Shown: piece by piece, positions 33,288 to 43,917 of the stretch | Layout: each line of letters opens with the position of its first letter | Numbering within the stretch: the first letter of the stretch is position 1 | Source of the DNA: Scedosporium boydii | Lineage: Eukaryota > Ascomycota > Sordariomycetes > Microascales > Microascaceae | Direction of reading: 5' to 3' | Length of the DNA stretch: 45,926 nucleotides | NCBI GenBank assembly: GCA_002221725.1 | Contig: NJFT01000285.1 | Coordinates: forward strand, 1 to 45,926 | The notes under the pieces: model-generated | What the model was told of the DNA's origin: nothing | Databases searched by the model: none | Seen by the model: the letters and a program-made list of their open reading frames with translations, nothing else | Program-made: the position numbers and the translations under genes

Positions 33288-35189
33288 ATGCGACTCAGTT
33301 TCCAATATAGGAATCGCCAAACTTCCAGCATGACTCAACCAGAATTCTCTCCTATGGTCTTTGAGTTTCTTGAATTTCAGTTGGGTTATCCACCCGATGG
33401 GTGTTCCCTTGACCTCGCTGGTACATACAAAGAGCTATCCCGAATTGATCGACTTCAGCAGACTCTGAGGCCCGCGCCTGACAAACTTGGGCGGGAAGGT
33501 CTCGACGATGTGGGTATACCAAAGAGCCCGGATCTGGAAAACGGCAATGCCATCGGGCTCTCCCCGTCCGATAGTGCTGCAGTTCATCGAGAAATAGAAG
33601 CCCGCCGCATCGACCTCCGCGCCAGAGCTTGGGACCTTTCGCGCGACAAAATCCGGCCACTCAGCATTTCTAGCCTCCCGATGGACCTGCTATATGAAAT
33701 CTTCGCCTACCTCGGAAAAGGGGACGGCCTGAAGGAGGCCATCCGCGTCCGAGACGCTCAGAATGCCCGGCGTGCATGTCGCCTATTCAACCAACTAGCA
33801 GCGCCTTTTCTCTTCTCAACACTGTATGTCAGTCTTGAGATGGAATCGCTCCAGACCGCTCTCGAAATCTCTCGAAATCCTCTGCTGGCCTCGGGAGTTC
33901 GGGAAGTTATCCTCCGGCTCGACTACAGGCCAAAAGAACTTGCTACGGATCTGGAGACCTTTATGAGATTCCGTCACTACACAATAAACTTATTAACCCT
34001 ACGTTGCCTGAACGCTTGTCAACATTACCATCGCCTGAATGACACGGGACAGTCTCTCTCGCCGGACAAACTAGACAAAGTAAATCGTTGCAATGATGCC
34101 CACAGCGGAGGTATGATCATCATGGTCGCCATGAAGTATATTGGAGCGGCGGAGATGAGTTGCCCAGAGTGCTACAGCGAGGAAAAATTCCTCGGCGCTC
34201 GGAACCTCGTCTTAGATAGCTACGTCTCCTATCGGCAAAAGCAGGATGAACAGCGTAGACTCATCGAAGAAAAGGTCTTCGTCAAGTCTTTGGTGAAAGC
34301 AATGACCCGAATGCCGCAGGCGAGCTCTATTACTTTCACCGACAGTAGCAGTAAAGACATGCCTCATGCATTAGCGATCTTGACGGACAAGGCAGAGCTC
34401 ACTCGAGTGTTAACGGGCCCCGAAACCTGGCGTTGGATTGAAAGGTCACCTGACGGAGTGGTCGGCGAGCTCCTGCCGGTGCGACTTCTTTCCGAGCTGC
34501 CCATCGCCCTCGCCGCTGCTAGCAGACCACTGAAGGGGATAAATGTTTGCTGCTACCCCATCGTATGTGGACACTCCATGCTCTGCCCCAGTACGCAGGA
34601 AGTAGAGGGATGGGGTACTCTCAGAAACGCCTTCAGCAAGCTCGAAGTCCTCAAATTTGGCCAAGGAGGCGGCAACATGACGCAATGTGGTGTCATCCCT
34701 GGAACCGTCGGGCCAGGAGAGTGGAAATATACCGACAACTACATCGGCGCTATGCTCGCTAGTCCGTATCTTCGAGAAGTCTACCTTTCTTTCTCCGCCT
34801 TCAGTCGGTGGACATCTCCAGCAACCCCGACACACCCCGAGAACTACACTGCAGACGTCGCTATTAGCCAGTTACAATCGACGGGGATAAGGTGGGCGGA
34901 GTTGAGCGGCCTCGTGCTGAACGGTAATACGCTCAGAAAATTCTGCGATACGCTAGACGACGACTTGGCGTACTTGAGCCTCAACTCTATCCGGCTCTCG
35001 GGCGGAAGCTGGGGTGGAGCCCGCGAAGTCATATCCAAACGATTCGCGAAAAGCTACCGCGAGGGAGAATGCACAATTCGTTTGGGAGATCTTGTCGGTG
35101 AGGAGTATAGTGGAGGATCTGCATACGGCCCCAGCTCCGATCAGGGGATCGACCATTTCCTATCTGATGACTGGGCTGTTGCTTTGTGA
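33288..35189 (+). CDS. F-box-like protein
   Basis: An intronless 633-aa frame. The segment ISSLPMDLLYEIFAYLGKGD (about 127-146) followed by ARRACRLFNQLAAPFLFSTLYVSL fits the F-box plus the adjoining helix seen in fungal F-box proteins, which recruit substrates to SCF ubiquitin ligases through Skp1. The N-terminal 120 residues have a short coiled segment (REIEARRIDLRARAWDL) common just before such F-boxes. The long remainder has no WD40 or regular leucine-rich repeats that I can define, though scattered LxxLxL strands (LEVLKFGQGG, LREVYLSFS, LSGLVLNGNTLRKF) suggest degenerate leucine-rich repeats. The first ATG is 33288; the second, at 33330, sits in the sequence MTQPEFSPMVF and may be the true start. 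Substrate unknown. Confidence 0.85.
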   Translation: MRLSFQYRNRQTSSMTQPEFSPMVFEFLEFQLGYPPDGCSLDLAGTYKELSRIDRLQQTLRPAPDKLGREGLDDVGIPKSPDLENGNAIGLSPSDSAAVHREIEARRIDLRARAWDLSRDKIRPLSISSLPMDLLYEIFAYLGKGDGLKEAIRVRDAQNARRACRLFNQLAAPFLFSTLYVSLEMESLQTALEISRNPLLASGVREVILRLDYRPKELATDLETFMRFRHYTINLLTLRCLNACQHYHRLNDTGQSLSPDKLDKVNRCNDAHSGGMIIMVAMKYIGAAEMSCPECYSEEKFLGARNLVLDSYVSYRQKQDEQRRLIEEKVFVKSLVKAMTRMPQASSITFTDSSSKDMPHALAILTDKAELTRVLTGPETWRWIERSPDGVVGELLPVRLLSELPIALAAASRPLKGINVCCYPIVCGHSMLCPSTQEVEGWGTLRNAFSKLEVLKFGQGGGNMTQCGVIPGTVGPGEWKYTDNYIGAMLASPYLREVYLSFSAFSRWTSPATPTHPENYTADVAISQLQSTGIRWAELSGLVLNGNTLRKFCDTLDDDLAYLSLNSIRLSGGSWGGAREVISKRFAKSYREGECTIRLGDLVGEEYSGGSAYGPSSDQGIDHFLSDDWAVAL

Positions 35190-35903
35190 CAATTCAATCC
35201 TTGATCCAACCCAACGGCGGCGCGAGACTGAGTATTATTGAGATTTTGGGGTACCTATACTGATTCGGCGAGTGCCAATTGAACGAGAAGTTACAGGAGT
35301 TATGTAGTTTAGCTTCCGCTCGTTTTGGCACTTTGAGCGGACTTGCTGCATACTAGCGAAGGAATTAATTTAAGGCGTATTATCGTCCCGGCATGCTTAG
35401 TGGTGAGGCTATTACTGGTTGTTGCTCGAGGCTCAATCGAGCTGCGAAATACACCGACTAATACTCATACTGGAGCAAGCATACGGGGTACGATTTGTTG
35501 GCATGTCAAGAATGTGAACTATCATTCCCTTTTAAAAGTCGGGTCATCGATTCCATGCGAGCTCTCACCTAATTCTCGGAGCCTTGCGTGCTACTTACAA
35601 AATTCCTTTGTTTCTCTTTCAAGCTCTGGTTCCTCCAGAGGAGGCTCGACGGGGGAACGGGGGCAAATGAGAAGTGATCAGTGAAAGGCAGGCTGCGAGT
35701 GGGAAAGTGTGCAATGTACGGTGGAGAGGTTGCTTTATTTCATGCCGTCAGCTGACCATTGAACAAGGGGGGACTGCCTTTCTAAAATGTAAGATTATTC
35801 TTGGCTGCCTCACCCCCCTTCGGAGTACTTTTTTGACCCGTCGTCTCGTTTTCTCACACATCTCTCGTGCGCCTAGTAGTGCATTTACCCACGCGGCCTC
35901 ACG
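35190..35903. other. Intergenic, nothing supported
   Basis: Two short plus-strand frames without resemblance to a family. It carries the 3' flank of the F-box gene and the promoter of the GNAT gene. Confidence 0.6.
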
Positions 35904-36488
35904 ATGGGAGCAGCTTTTGAGATCCGAGAGTCGACCGCTGATGATGAAGCGGCTCTCATAGATCTCTTCACGCGAGCCGGGGAGGGCTCACCAACAGCAA
36001 GTCTTTGGGGAGACCCCACATCCGAGGCCGATGTTTACTTATTCCCGTATACCGACCACCCCACGGCGGTGCTTCTGGTCGCGGAATCCGGCGCCGACCT
36101 CGTTGGCTACCTCGCTGGGTGCCTAGATAGTGCTGCGTTCCCCAAAGAGGCAGACCGAATCGATAGGGCGATGCGGAGACATCATCTGTGGCGGAGCCGG
36201 TCTGCCGTCTCCTTTTTCGCGCGGGCGACTTTGGATATGGCGGTCGCGTCGCTGCGTCAGGACCCTGTGGCTGGAGACTTTACGGATCCGAGGTGGCCTG
36301 CGCATCTTCATATCAATGTCATTCCTGCCTGGCGGGTGGTGGAAAATGAACGAGCGATGAGATTCTTCCGCAGGTATGGGTTTGTAACAATTGGACAGCC
36401 TGCTGTGGTGCCTGGACTTCGGTATAGAGGAGGAAAAGTACATCAAGTTACAATGGTCCGGCCAGCGTCAGCGGACGGGGTTGCATAA
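35904..36488 (+). CDS. GNAT-family N-acetyltransferase lacking the acetyl-CoA loop
   Basis: An intronless 194-aa frame. The N-terminus (FEIRESTADDEAALIDLFTRAGEG), the strand LLVAESGADLVGYLAG and PAHLHINVIP (132-141, beta-4) are GNAT features, as is ENERAMRFFRRYGF (147-160, beta-5 and alpha-4). Normally a motif A segment of about 30 to 35 residues, with the acetyl-CoA pyrophosphate loop (Q/R-x-x-G-x-G/A) and helix alpha-3, sits between these two. Here the two ends are separated by only AWRVV (142-146). The reading frame is intact on both sides, so an in-frame deletion has removed the cofactor site. The protein is probably not an active acetyltransferase. The family context (two-block sequence, C-terminal LRYRGGKVHQVTMVRP) resembles bacterial and fungal GNATs of unknown substrate. 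Confidence 0.8.
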   Translation: MGAAFEIRESTADDEAALIDLFTRAGEGSPTASLWGDPTSEADVYLFPYTDHPTAVLLVAESGADLVGYLAGCLDSAAFPKEADRIDRAMRRHHLWRSRSAVSFFARATLDMAVASLRQDPVAGDFTDPRWPAHLHINVIPAWRVVENERAMRFFRRYGFVTIGQPAVVPGLRYRGGKVHQVTMVRPASADGVA

Positions 36489-36718
36489 CTCGTAAACGAG
36501 TCAAGCATCGTGGCGTGGGTCCTTTTAGAAACCACGATATATGAGCAGACCCCTCGAGAATTTTATGAGAGGATTGGGAAAACCTTGTTTGGCGGAGTCA
36601 AGTTAATTTAACCAGGTCTACGGGCGCTACTCCGCCCGGTGTACAGGTACTCTCATCGCTTAGAGCATAGAATCTTGCATATTGCAACTACTACACAGCC
36701 TAACCCTCTCTCCATTAA

Positions 36719-37597
36719 TTACTCCTTGCCGCACACAGCAACAATCGCCTTCATCGGGATCCCAACACCCTCCTCGCCATCCGGCATCGTATAGCCTACA
36801 CTCGTCTTTCGTACCAGATCTCCCACCGCCTTCACAAACTGCTTCTTCTCGTGTTCCGGCCAGTCTTTGTACAGCGTCTGGAACGAAGTAGCAAGCAGCC
36901 CAGCCAAGTCCTCTACGGTAGGCGCTCCATAATGCACGCTCATCTCCTGCATCCTCACGTTTTTGAACCCCCCATTCTTCAAACACTGCTCAACGTAGCT
37001 CGACTGGAGCCACAGTTCCGGGATGGGCAGCTTAAAAACGGGGTCGCAAGGACGGATAAGTCTCTGCGCCGGATGGATGACGCGGGTGAGGTAGCCCAGC
37101 TCAGCCCAGCTCGTGACCACAGCTACGCCTCCGGGCTTCAGCGTTCGGTAGATTTCTCTCGCACCTGCATCTCCATCGGTAAAGAAGAGAATCCCGAGGT
37201 TGGTCACATTGTAAGTGAAGGACTCGTCTGGGAAATTAAGCTTCTCGCCAGGCATCGTCTGGAAAGAAAGCCTCCCTGCGATTTCTGGTGGAGAGCTCTG
37301 GAACTTGGCGCGTGCTAGCTCGACCATATTCTCGGCGGCGTCGACAGCGGTTATTGTCGGGATTGGGGTTTTGTTTTTGGTGCAGCGCTGGATAATCTCC
37401 TCGACCACGATTCCTGTGCCGCATGCATTATCGAGGACGAGAGACTCTGAAGAATAGATGTTCTCCAGGTCGGGGAGATCGAGCAGGTCGCGGGCTAGTT
37501 CTCGGGTGCATCCGCCTGTTGACCGCTCGTATTGCGCGGCGGTTGAATTGAAGTGTTCCGCCGCAGTCTTGGGTGGCTGGTTGGCCGATGAAGACAT
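36719..37597 (-). CDS. Class I SAM-dependent methyltransferase
   Basis: An intronless 292-aa frame from the ATG at 37597. Motif I is LVLDNACGTGIV (53-64, GxGxG-type loop); an acidic ribose-binding position follows at VDAAENMV (85-92). Motif II/III-like strands include FTYNVTNLGILFF, and KPGGVAVVTSW is the post-III motif. This is the UbiE/COQ5-like or Methyltransf_11/25 fold that uses S-adenosylmethionine. N-terminal HFNSTAAQYERSTGG is typical of small-molecule methyltransferases in fungi. The substrate cannot be told: many such genes act in secondary metabolism, but no cluster partner is nearby. The frame extends upstream to another ATG (37813) through a Pro/Ser/Leu-rich stretch that looks like leader, so the shorter start is preferred. 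Confidence 0.88.
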   Translation of the reverse strand: MSSSANQPPKTAAEHFNSTAAQYERSTGGCTRELARDLLDLPDLENIYSSESLVLDNACGTGIVVEEIIQRCTKNKTPIPTITAVDAAENMVELARAKFQSSPPEIAGRLSFQTMPGEKLNFPDESFTYNVTNLGILFFTDGDAGAREIYRTLKPGGVAVVTSWAELGYLTRVIHPAQRLIRPCDPVFKLPIPELWLQSSYVEQCLKNGGFKNVRMQEMSVHYGAPTVEDLAGLLATSFQTLYKDWPEHEKKQFVKAVGDLVRKTSVGYTMPDGEEGVGIPMKAIVAVCGKE

Positions 37598-39446
37598 GTT
37601 GATGTCAATGATGGCTACGAGCAGGAACTTATGCAGAAGGAAATACAGGACGGGTGGAGGTGGGAGACTCCAAAGCGATGTGTTGAGATCTTTGCGCGAT
37701 GTCTGGTTCGATGGCGATGGCACGTGTCTTCGATGAAGGGAAATTGCATCCGTGGCAAAAGAAGCCACCCAGACCAGCAACGAACCACGATATTTATGCG
37801 AAGGATGAAGCATAAACTCTCCAACTCCTTCGGAGGAATTGGCCTCTTAGTTGCCCCGTCTCACACCGACACAGACCATCCGGGTGTCACACTTGGCTTC
37901 CTGGAGGAAATACAATATGGAAATATGGAATATTGATGAGGATTGAGGACGCAATAGCCAACGGTGATGTACTTTCCTTGACCCCTGGAGAAAGACCACC
38001 ATCGTCACTCTTAGCTTTACTTTTTAAGCATTCGGCGACACGGACCAAGCCGCTAGTAAAGGTGGGGTTAAGGGCATTATTATCAGTCGCCCCAACGCCA
38101 AATGCGCTCACACTTGCCCCTCATCTCACGTCGGATGTGGAGGAATTGACTTCTCCGATAGCCTCCCCGCTCCGCCCTCAGACTCGGCATCTGTTCTGAC
38201 ACTTCCCTGTGTAAGGCCGCAGACCAGAGCATCTTTGCGAGACGGTTATGAGTAGATTGTTAGATCCTAGGTCACCGGGCGATGTTCGCCAATTCCAGGC
38301 TTTGCCAATTACCAACATCATCTCAATCATAGCCTATAAGGCCTGTTCAGTGGACCGAGGCCCTCCTTTCCATCTCGAGAAGTGTCCGCTTGCTCATGGT
38401 TGCCAAACATTGACTGGACCCGCTATGCCTCCACGCTCACAACTCCAAAACACTAGCCTAACTTTATAGGATGATTTCTTTCGCATCGTCAGTACATACG
38501 ACCATAGCTCGCAGAATATTGAGGGTCCCGTCCGCTCCCCTGTACACAAGCTGCGAAGCGCCAGACTAGTAGTTGGGTCGGTGACGACCAGCGAATCCCT
38601 GGTGTTGTATGTTTTTTCTTTTTCCTTTTTTTTTTCCAAGAATTAGAAAATCTGTTTGGTCGGAGACTGGCATACGCTATGCCTGCAGAGATGCCAAAAT
38701 GGTCGTGCTGGTGTTAGAGGCACTTCCGCGAGTCCGCGACGGACGTCCTTGATGGAGATAATACGGGTCGAGCCCGGAGCACAGCTGTTCGGTGGGCGGG
38801 GGGACTATCGTAGCCTACAGAGAAGAATCAGAAGGGGAGACGATATGACGAAACATCCCCATCGACTTAAGGGCTTGGCAAGATACGATGTGAACCGTGA
38901 TGTCTAAAGTGGCTCAGTTTCACTGATTATCCTTCTCTTAATAAGTCCATGAGGACCTATGTTGAGATGTGAGGCCAACCGAGCCCAACCAGAGAAACGT
39001 GGAGTCACCGAAAAACTAGATGCTAATGCACCGAAGCTTCCCTCCGTAGAAAGAAATGGAAAGGAGTACCTGGATGGAGCAGCGGCTCCCTCGGAGTTTT
39101 CAACCTCCCGAGAGCTTGAACAGTTCCTGCAAAGAGTGCGACCCTCCGATATCATCTTGGGCGATGGAAGTACCGAAGTACCCGAGATTATGGTACTACG
39201 GTGTCGAGTCCAATTTAGAACTGTCAACAAGTACATAAGAAATGATTAGTAATGAGAGTTTTACGTGCCAGACATTGTGGGACCCATTATTGTTATGTAC
39301 TTCACAGTGTCGATGAACCCAACTTGACAAACATCCACGTTCAATGTTGAACTTGCGAGCTGAGATCCTTCAGCAGCCCAAGACAAGCCGAACTCGGAAT
39401 ACAAGGTGGACTATATCCTCTACACCCTCAAGCCTCTACGAGGCCA
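37598..39446. other. Intergenic, no supported gene
   Basis: About 1.85 kb. Frames at 37933-38199 and 38959-39249 (96 codons, mildly coding-like, charged and helical) have ATG starts but no recognisable family. A T-rich pyrimidine tract lies at 38610-38637. The last 200 nt presumably hold the promoter of the Zn2Cys6 gene. Confidence 0.45.
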
Positions 39447-40718
39447 ATGCGGCGATCTCATAAAAAGTCAAGGCATGGCTGCAAGACTTGCAAGCTGCGC
39501 CATCTCAAGTGCGATGAGACGCGCCCGGCATGCGTCAATTGCCAAACTGCCGAGCGTAGATGCCCCTATCTAGATTCGCCGTCTCCTCTTGTCCCTTCGC
39601 CCTCCGCTTCCGGCGGGACCTCTCCGTGTCCTCCCACCTCCCTCCCCGAGGTGTCCGCATCACAGCCTGCTGCTCAGCCAGTCACCCCAGTCGCCCCAGC
39701 TACTCTGGTTGATAACCATGGCAGGAGGAGGAGCAGCAGCCCAAGGGCGCAGAGCCAAGCCCTGCTCCTTGGAGAGAATTATAGTCTGCTGCACCTGGAA
39801 TTATTCTACCACCTTACCAGTGAAATGGGCCCCATATTGTATGCGGACCCGCGTGAGCACCTCACCAAAATGGCCATGAAAGAGGCTTTCCGCGCGCCGT
39901 ACCTCATGGATCAACTCCTCGCCCTTGCCGCCGCACATTTGAGCAGTACGGCGGACGGCGGCGACAGGAAGGACTTCTACATGACCGAGGCGACACGGCT
40001 ACAGACACGCGCGATATCCCAGTTCAACGCTGAGAAACCCGACCTTTCCGAAGACAACTATCTCGCCATCTTCATGTTCTCGGCCCACCTCGGCCAACAT
40101 GCCCTTTTCGAGGCCTTCTCAACTCGTCGAGATTTCTCGACCTTGCTTGACAAGTTCATTCACTGTCTCGGTCTCCATCGAGGCGTTCGCACCGTTGCCG
40201 CGAATTCGTGGCCGAGAATACAAAATGTCCTCAAGGTTGAGAGCATAAACCTACGTCCGGCCACTACTTTCATGCCTGAGGACTGCTGCAACTGCCTCCT
40301 TGAGATGATCGATCGGAGCGACCTCACTCAAGATGGCAAGGAGGCTTGTCTAAACGCTGTCGAGTCTCTCCAGCACATGTTTGATTATCACCTACCTAAC
40401 GGCTTGTCTCCCGGTCGGCGGGCCTCGGCATTCCAGGAGTGGCCTGTCAGGGTATCTGTCGAGTACGTTGCCTTGCTCGACCAGCGGAAGCCCGAGGCTC
40501 TCGTCATTCTGGCCTATTATGCCGTGTTATTGCATTACAACCGGGGCCATTGGGCGGTTGGGGATGTCGGGAGCTTCTTTATACGGACAATTACAACTCA
40601 TCTTGGGACATACTGGGCGAGGTGGTTGGAGTGGCCGAACCAAGTACTTAAAGAACAGGACGCGTCTCCCCCTGATGTCGCCACCTCCCATCTAAAAAGC
40701 TATGATGGTGTCGGGTAA
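39447..40718 (+). CDS. Zn2Cys6 binuclear cluster transcription factor
   Basis: An intronless 423-aa frame. The N-terminus is a full zinc cluster: C12-x2-C15-x6-C22-x6-C29-x2-C32-x6-C39, with RHLKCDE and RPACVNC typical of fungal DNA-binding Zn2Cys6 domains that recognise CGG half-sites. A Ser/Pro-rich linker (42-100) follows, then a helical regulatory domain (LLHLELFYHLTSEMGP, MKEAFRAPYLMDQLLALAAAHLSS) resembling UPC2/sterol uptake-control-type factors and other fungal-specific regulators. No coiled-coil dimerisation element is obvious. There is no adjacent biosynthetic cluster, so target genes cannot be guessed. The first ATG is also the first residue of the basic stretch (RRSHKKSRHGC), giving a compact, complete factor. 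Confidence 0.9.
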   Translation: MRRSHKKSRHGCKTCKLRHLKCDETRPACVNCQTAERRCPYLDSPSPLVPSPSASGGTSPCPPTSLPEVSASQPAAQPVTPVAPATLVDNHGRRRSSSPRAQSQALLLGENYSLLHLELFYHLTSEMGPILYADPREHLTKMAMKEAFRAPYLMDQLLALAAAHLSSTADGGDRKDFYMTEATRLQTRAISQFNAEKPDLSEDNYLAIFMFSAHLGQHALFEAFSTRRDFSTLLDKFIHCLGLHRGVRTVAANSWPRIQNVLKVESINLRPATTFMPEDCCNCLLEMIDRSDLTQDGKEACLNAVESLQHMFDYHLPNGLSPGRRASAFQEWPVRVSVEYVALLDQRKPEALVILAYYAVLLHYNRGHWAVGDVGSFFIRTITTHLGTYWARWLEWPNQVLKEQDASPPDVATSHLKSYDGVG

Positions 40719-42645
40719 CCCATCCGAGAACTTGAATGGTTCTCACATCCCTACCAGCTCGCGGCATCCCGCTGTAATCCTAGTCGAGACAAACTATCAC
40801 ATTGCATAGCTCATCTGGGTGTTTGAGAGCTAGCTGCGGCTTGTATTGTGCGCAATGTAACAGCACCATCGAGCAAGGGTATAGCGTTTGAGCTATATGG
40901 CGTTGAGGAGCATAATCTGCGCAGAGGGCACCCGCCCCGGGACGGACAGGCCAACAGGGGCGAGACGGGACATCCCGGGTGACTGAAGAAGATGAATGCC
41001 AAAGACCTAGACTGCCGGGTCATCTTGTCCCGAGTCAAAAGGGGCCTACCAAAGCAGGAGCGTTGGCCCAACTAGATGGACGAAGATAACGCATCTTGGA
41101 CCTGGGCTTTCGTCCAACAAACACGAACAGCCCAATGATGTGAAGAGCTTCTGAATAAACTAATTTTGATGTTGGTCATTAAATGCGACCCACTGCGTCC
41201 GTTTACTCTCATCGTCTGTGCCCATCCAGTAAATTCCTTTGGACCATCTCCTGATCCCATTCCAATTCCATTCCAATTCCGAACCAAGTCCGTCCCGGCC
41301 CGTAAGCAGCCGATGCTCCACAGAATAAGCGCTTGTCTCCGAGTGGAAACAAGGCAGTCACGGGCCGTACTCGCCAGAGCTAGACAAGTTCGCAGGAAAG
41401 ACACATCGAGGAACGATACCCGAGCACGAAGCGAATGCTGAAAGCACTATTGGCCCAAGCCTAGGTCAAAAGAGGTCAAGGTAGGATTAACCTCACGCCT
41501 TCAAGTTCCAGGCGCACGCTGCTATCACACGCTTCGGGCCGTTGAGCGATTTAGGCAAGTAGACCTTTTAGGTTTGCGGTCTTCATGCCGCGGCCGCTGC
41601 AGGTCAGACACTCGGAGTGAGCGAGTGGCTAGCTGATATGTGCCGTTTTTACATGTCCGAGTTTCGTTCTGATAACCTAAAATGTCAAGAGTAGCCGGCG
41701 GTCAGAGACGATCGCAACATCGCAAGACGAGCGGGCCAATCGACTCGGCGGCCTGTCGTGGGTTGTCACGAGGAGACGAGGAGGTGGGCATGGAAAAGGG
41801 AGAAAGCGGCGAGAAAACCGTTGGGGGCGATGCAAATAAGCACATAAACAAAGTTCCCTCACCTAGAAATACGACTGCGCACATACAGGTAGAATAAGTC
41901 TGCAGGGTTTGCTTTTGGGTGATCGACAATTCGACATGCAGCTTACGATGGAGAGGCGACTTGAACGCAAGGATTGATTAGATTATTATACGAAATGCAT
42001 GGCGAGCCAATCAAGAAACGATGTGACATGCCGTCTCATGTCCAATGCAACTCGAAGGTTCAGCCCTAAGACCCCGAATCTCACTCGACCATCTAATCCA
42101 TCTAGCGCCACAACGTACTTGCCCTCTCCCAGTTCGTTGACGAGTCTGTCGATGCATGTCGCCCCTGGGCTGAATGCGGAGCGGGAGGGGAACGGCCCAT
42201 TCGGCGACTTCTCGGCGGGAGGAGGATCTTTTCACTGCCGGGGAACCACGAGAATATTGATTCATTGGTTTGGCTGGCGATGTGCCTCATCTCGGTTCCG
42301 TGCTTACATTCTTATCAGCTTACAGCATCGCTAGCAGTTATTCCAAATTCTCAAAGGAGATGGCTACAGGAGGTGAGCGAGGACGATAGGAGTGAGGGGT
42401 GAACTACACGGAAGTATCACATGGATTGGACTTCCTTCTCTGCGACATTGCAATCACGCTAGATTCCGTTGTGTCATTAACATTATTTCATCTTTTTAAT
42501 GTCAGGTGGAAGGAGGCTCAGGTATAAATCGAGGTCTCCCTCTCCCGTAACCTCATCCATCGGACTCCTCTCCTCCACAGCAATCTCGTATCAAAGCTCA
42601 GTCGTATCAACGAAACAGCCAAGCACCTGCAATACCGGCAAAAAA
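40719..42645. other. Intergenic, no supported gene
   Basis: About 1.9 kb with only short unrecognised frames. A near-perfect direct repeat (ATTCCAATTCC twice) lies at 41259-41280. It includes the promoter of the crystallin-like gene with its TATA box. Confidence 0.5.
42523..42529 (+). promoter_or_regulatory. TATA box of the crystallin-like gene
   Basis: TATAAAT 117 nt before the ATG at 42646, similar in distance to the other secreted-protein genes here. Confidence 0.55.
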
Positions 42646-43352
42646 ATGGTTCAGATTCTCACTTCCGCGGCCGCTCTGTTGGCCTTCCTCGGAGCCGTTA
42701 CCGGCGCGCCGACTGCAGAGGAGCCTCAAGGGAACGTGACCTTCACCTACCGTACTCTGGAGGAAGCCCAGGCCTTGGTGAGCTTTCCATAAAAACCTCT
42801 GGGATTACCTATCAGCAGGTTGAAGAAAAGCCTAACAAGTCGGTGAAGGCCGCAAAACTGAAGCGCAGCGAGCCCGCTGAGGCGGCTGATCTCGAGAGCC
42901 GACAAATCCCGGCCTTCGGCGCATATTGGGCCGACTGGGATTTCCAAGGCGCCAGCTACTATCATCGCGCCAACATTGATGGCAAGGGTTACTACATCGG
43001 CAACGATGTGAGTTCTCCAAGTTCTTTTAGAGACCGTTGTGAATGTGACTGTGGGGGCTAACAGGAAGGGTGATACCAACATTAGTGGAATGACCGAATT
43101 TCCAGCATCAAGAACTTCGACTATGATAAGAAGTGCATCTACGTAAGTCTGGTTTGGTTCGATTCCGTCCGATTCCGTCCGACTCGCTGATCATCCGCTA
43201 ACTGACACGCCATGTGGCATTTGTAGTGGACCGACTGGTCTGGCAGCGTATGCTACGGCAACGGACTCATCCTTGCGGGCCGGACTGAATACGCGCGTCT
43301 GTACAGCCCTTACAATGATGCCATTAGCTGCCGAGAGTGCAGTTGGAACTAG
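42646..43352 (+). CDS. Secreted beta/gamma-crystallin-like protein, 4 exons
   Basis: Four exons (42646-42777, 42819-43007, 43086-43142, 43227-43352), all joined in phase 0, give 167 aa. Residues 1-20 form a signal peptide (ends VTG). A KR at about 59-60 and an SR further on could be Kex2-type processing sites. The rest reads as two Greek-key motifs: WADWDFQG (aromatic-x4-F-x-G) with the calcium-type sequence NDRISS (109-114), then WTDWSGSVCYG with NDAISC (156-161). The motif (N/D)(N/D)xx(S/T)S is the hallmark of beta/gamma-crystallin calcium binding; the second copy ends in Cys. Four Cys follow the signal peptide. Secreted crystallin-like domains occur in microbes, but a function in fungi is not established. 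Exon 3 is only 57 nt; intron 1 is short (41 nt, or 38 with the alternative CAG). Confidence 0.85.
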
Positions 43353-43917
43353 GGGTGAGGGCTCGGGATTGGAGACAAATGCTGGTTTGCTGCAGGATAA
43401 TCTCGGATGGTTGAAGACTGGATGGAGTGTGCTTTTAAGCCAGTGAGTAGTGTATTTGCCGCCTGCTATCGGACTCGAGAAGTAGCCGTCCAATAATATA
43501 GTGAATGTCTCTCGAGTCAATTGCTTCACGAAACTATCGTTCTGGGAGTCTGGTGATGGTCGACGGCGTCGGTCCTAGATAACTTCCGACTTGCCGGAGT
43601 GCCTCCAGGGTACCTGGTAGCCATTTTTAACTTGTGTCCCTCATTAGATTGGCCTCTTTGTCCTATTGTCGAATTTTAAATTGTACTCATCACTGCGGGA
43701 TCCTTCCCCCTCTCGAGGCGGTAACGCCCTAGTAATTTCCACGTTTTTCGATGAACACGAAAGATACGAACAGTAATCATATGGTGTATGTCTCTATATG
43801 AGAGATGCCTGTCTAAAATGGCCATCATGTGGTTGATAGCGCGGTATGGTCAGACGACGCTAACGAACAGATTTCCTCTCCGCGATTCCCTTCTAACCAA
43901 CCTGCAGCAGGCCGCTC
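43353..43917. other. Convergent intergenic region
   Basis: Between the stop codons of the crystallin-like gene and the minus-strand peroxidase gene. Nothing supported. Confidence 0.6.

Noticed and set aside
37598..37813. Longer methyltransferase start at 37813
   Set aside because: The extra 72 residues are Pro/Leu/Ser-rich without targeting character and resemble leader sequence; the motif-adjacent N-terminus fits the start at 37597.
36719..40718. Methyltransferase plus Zn2Cys6 factor as a biosynthetic gene cluster
   Set aside because: No polyketide synthase, peptide synthetase, terpene cyclase or P450 is present in the window; two tailoring/regulator-type genes alone are not enough.
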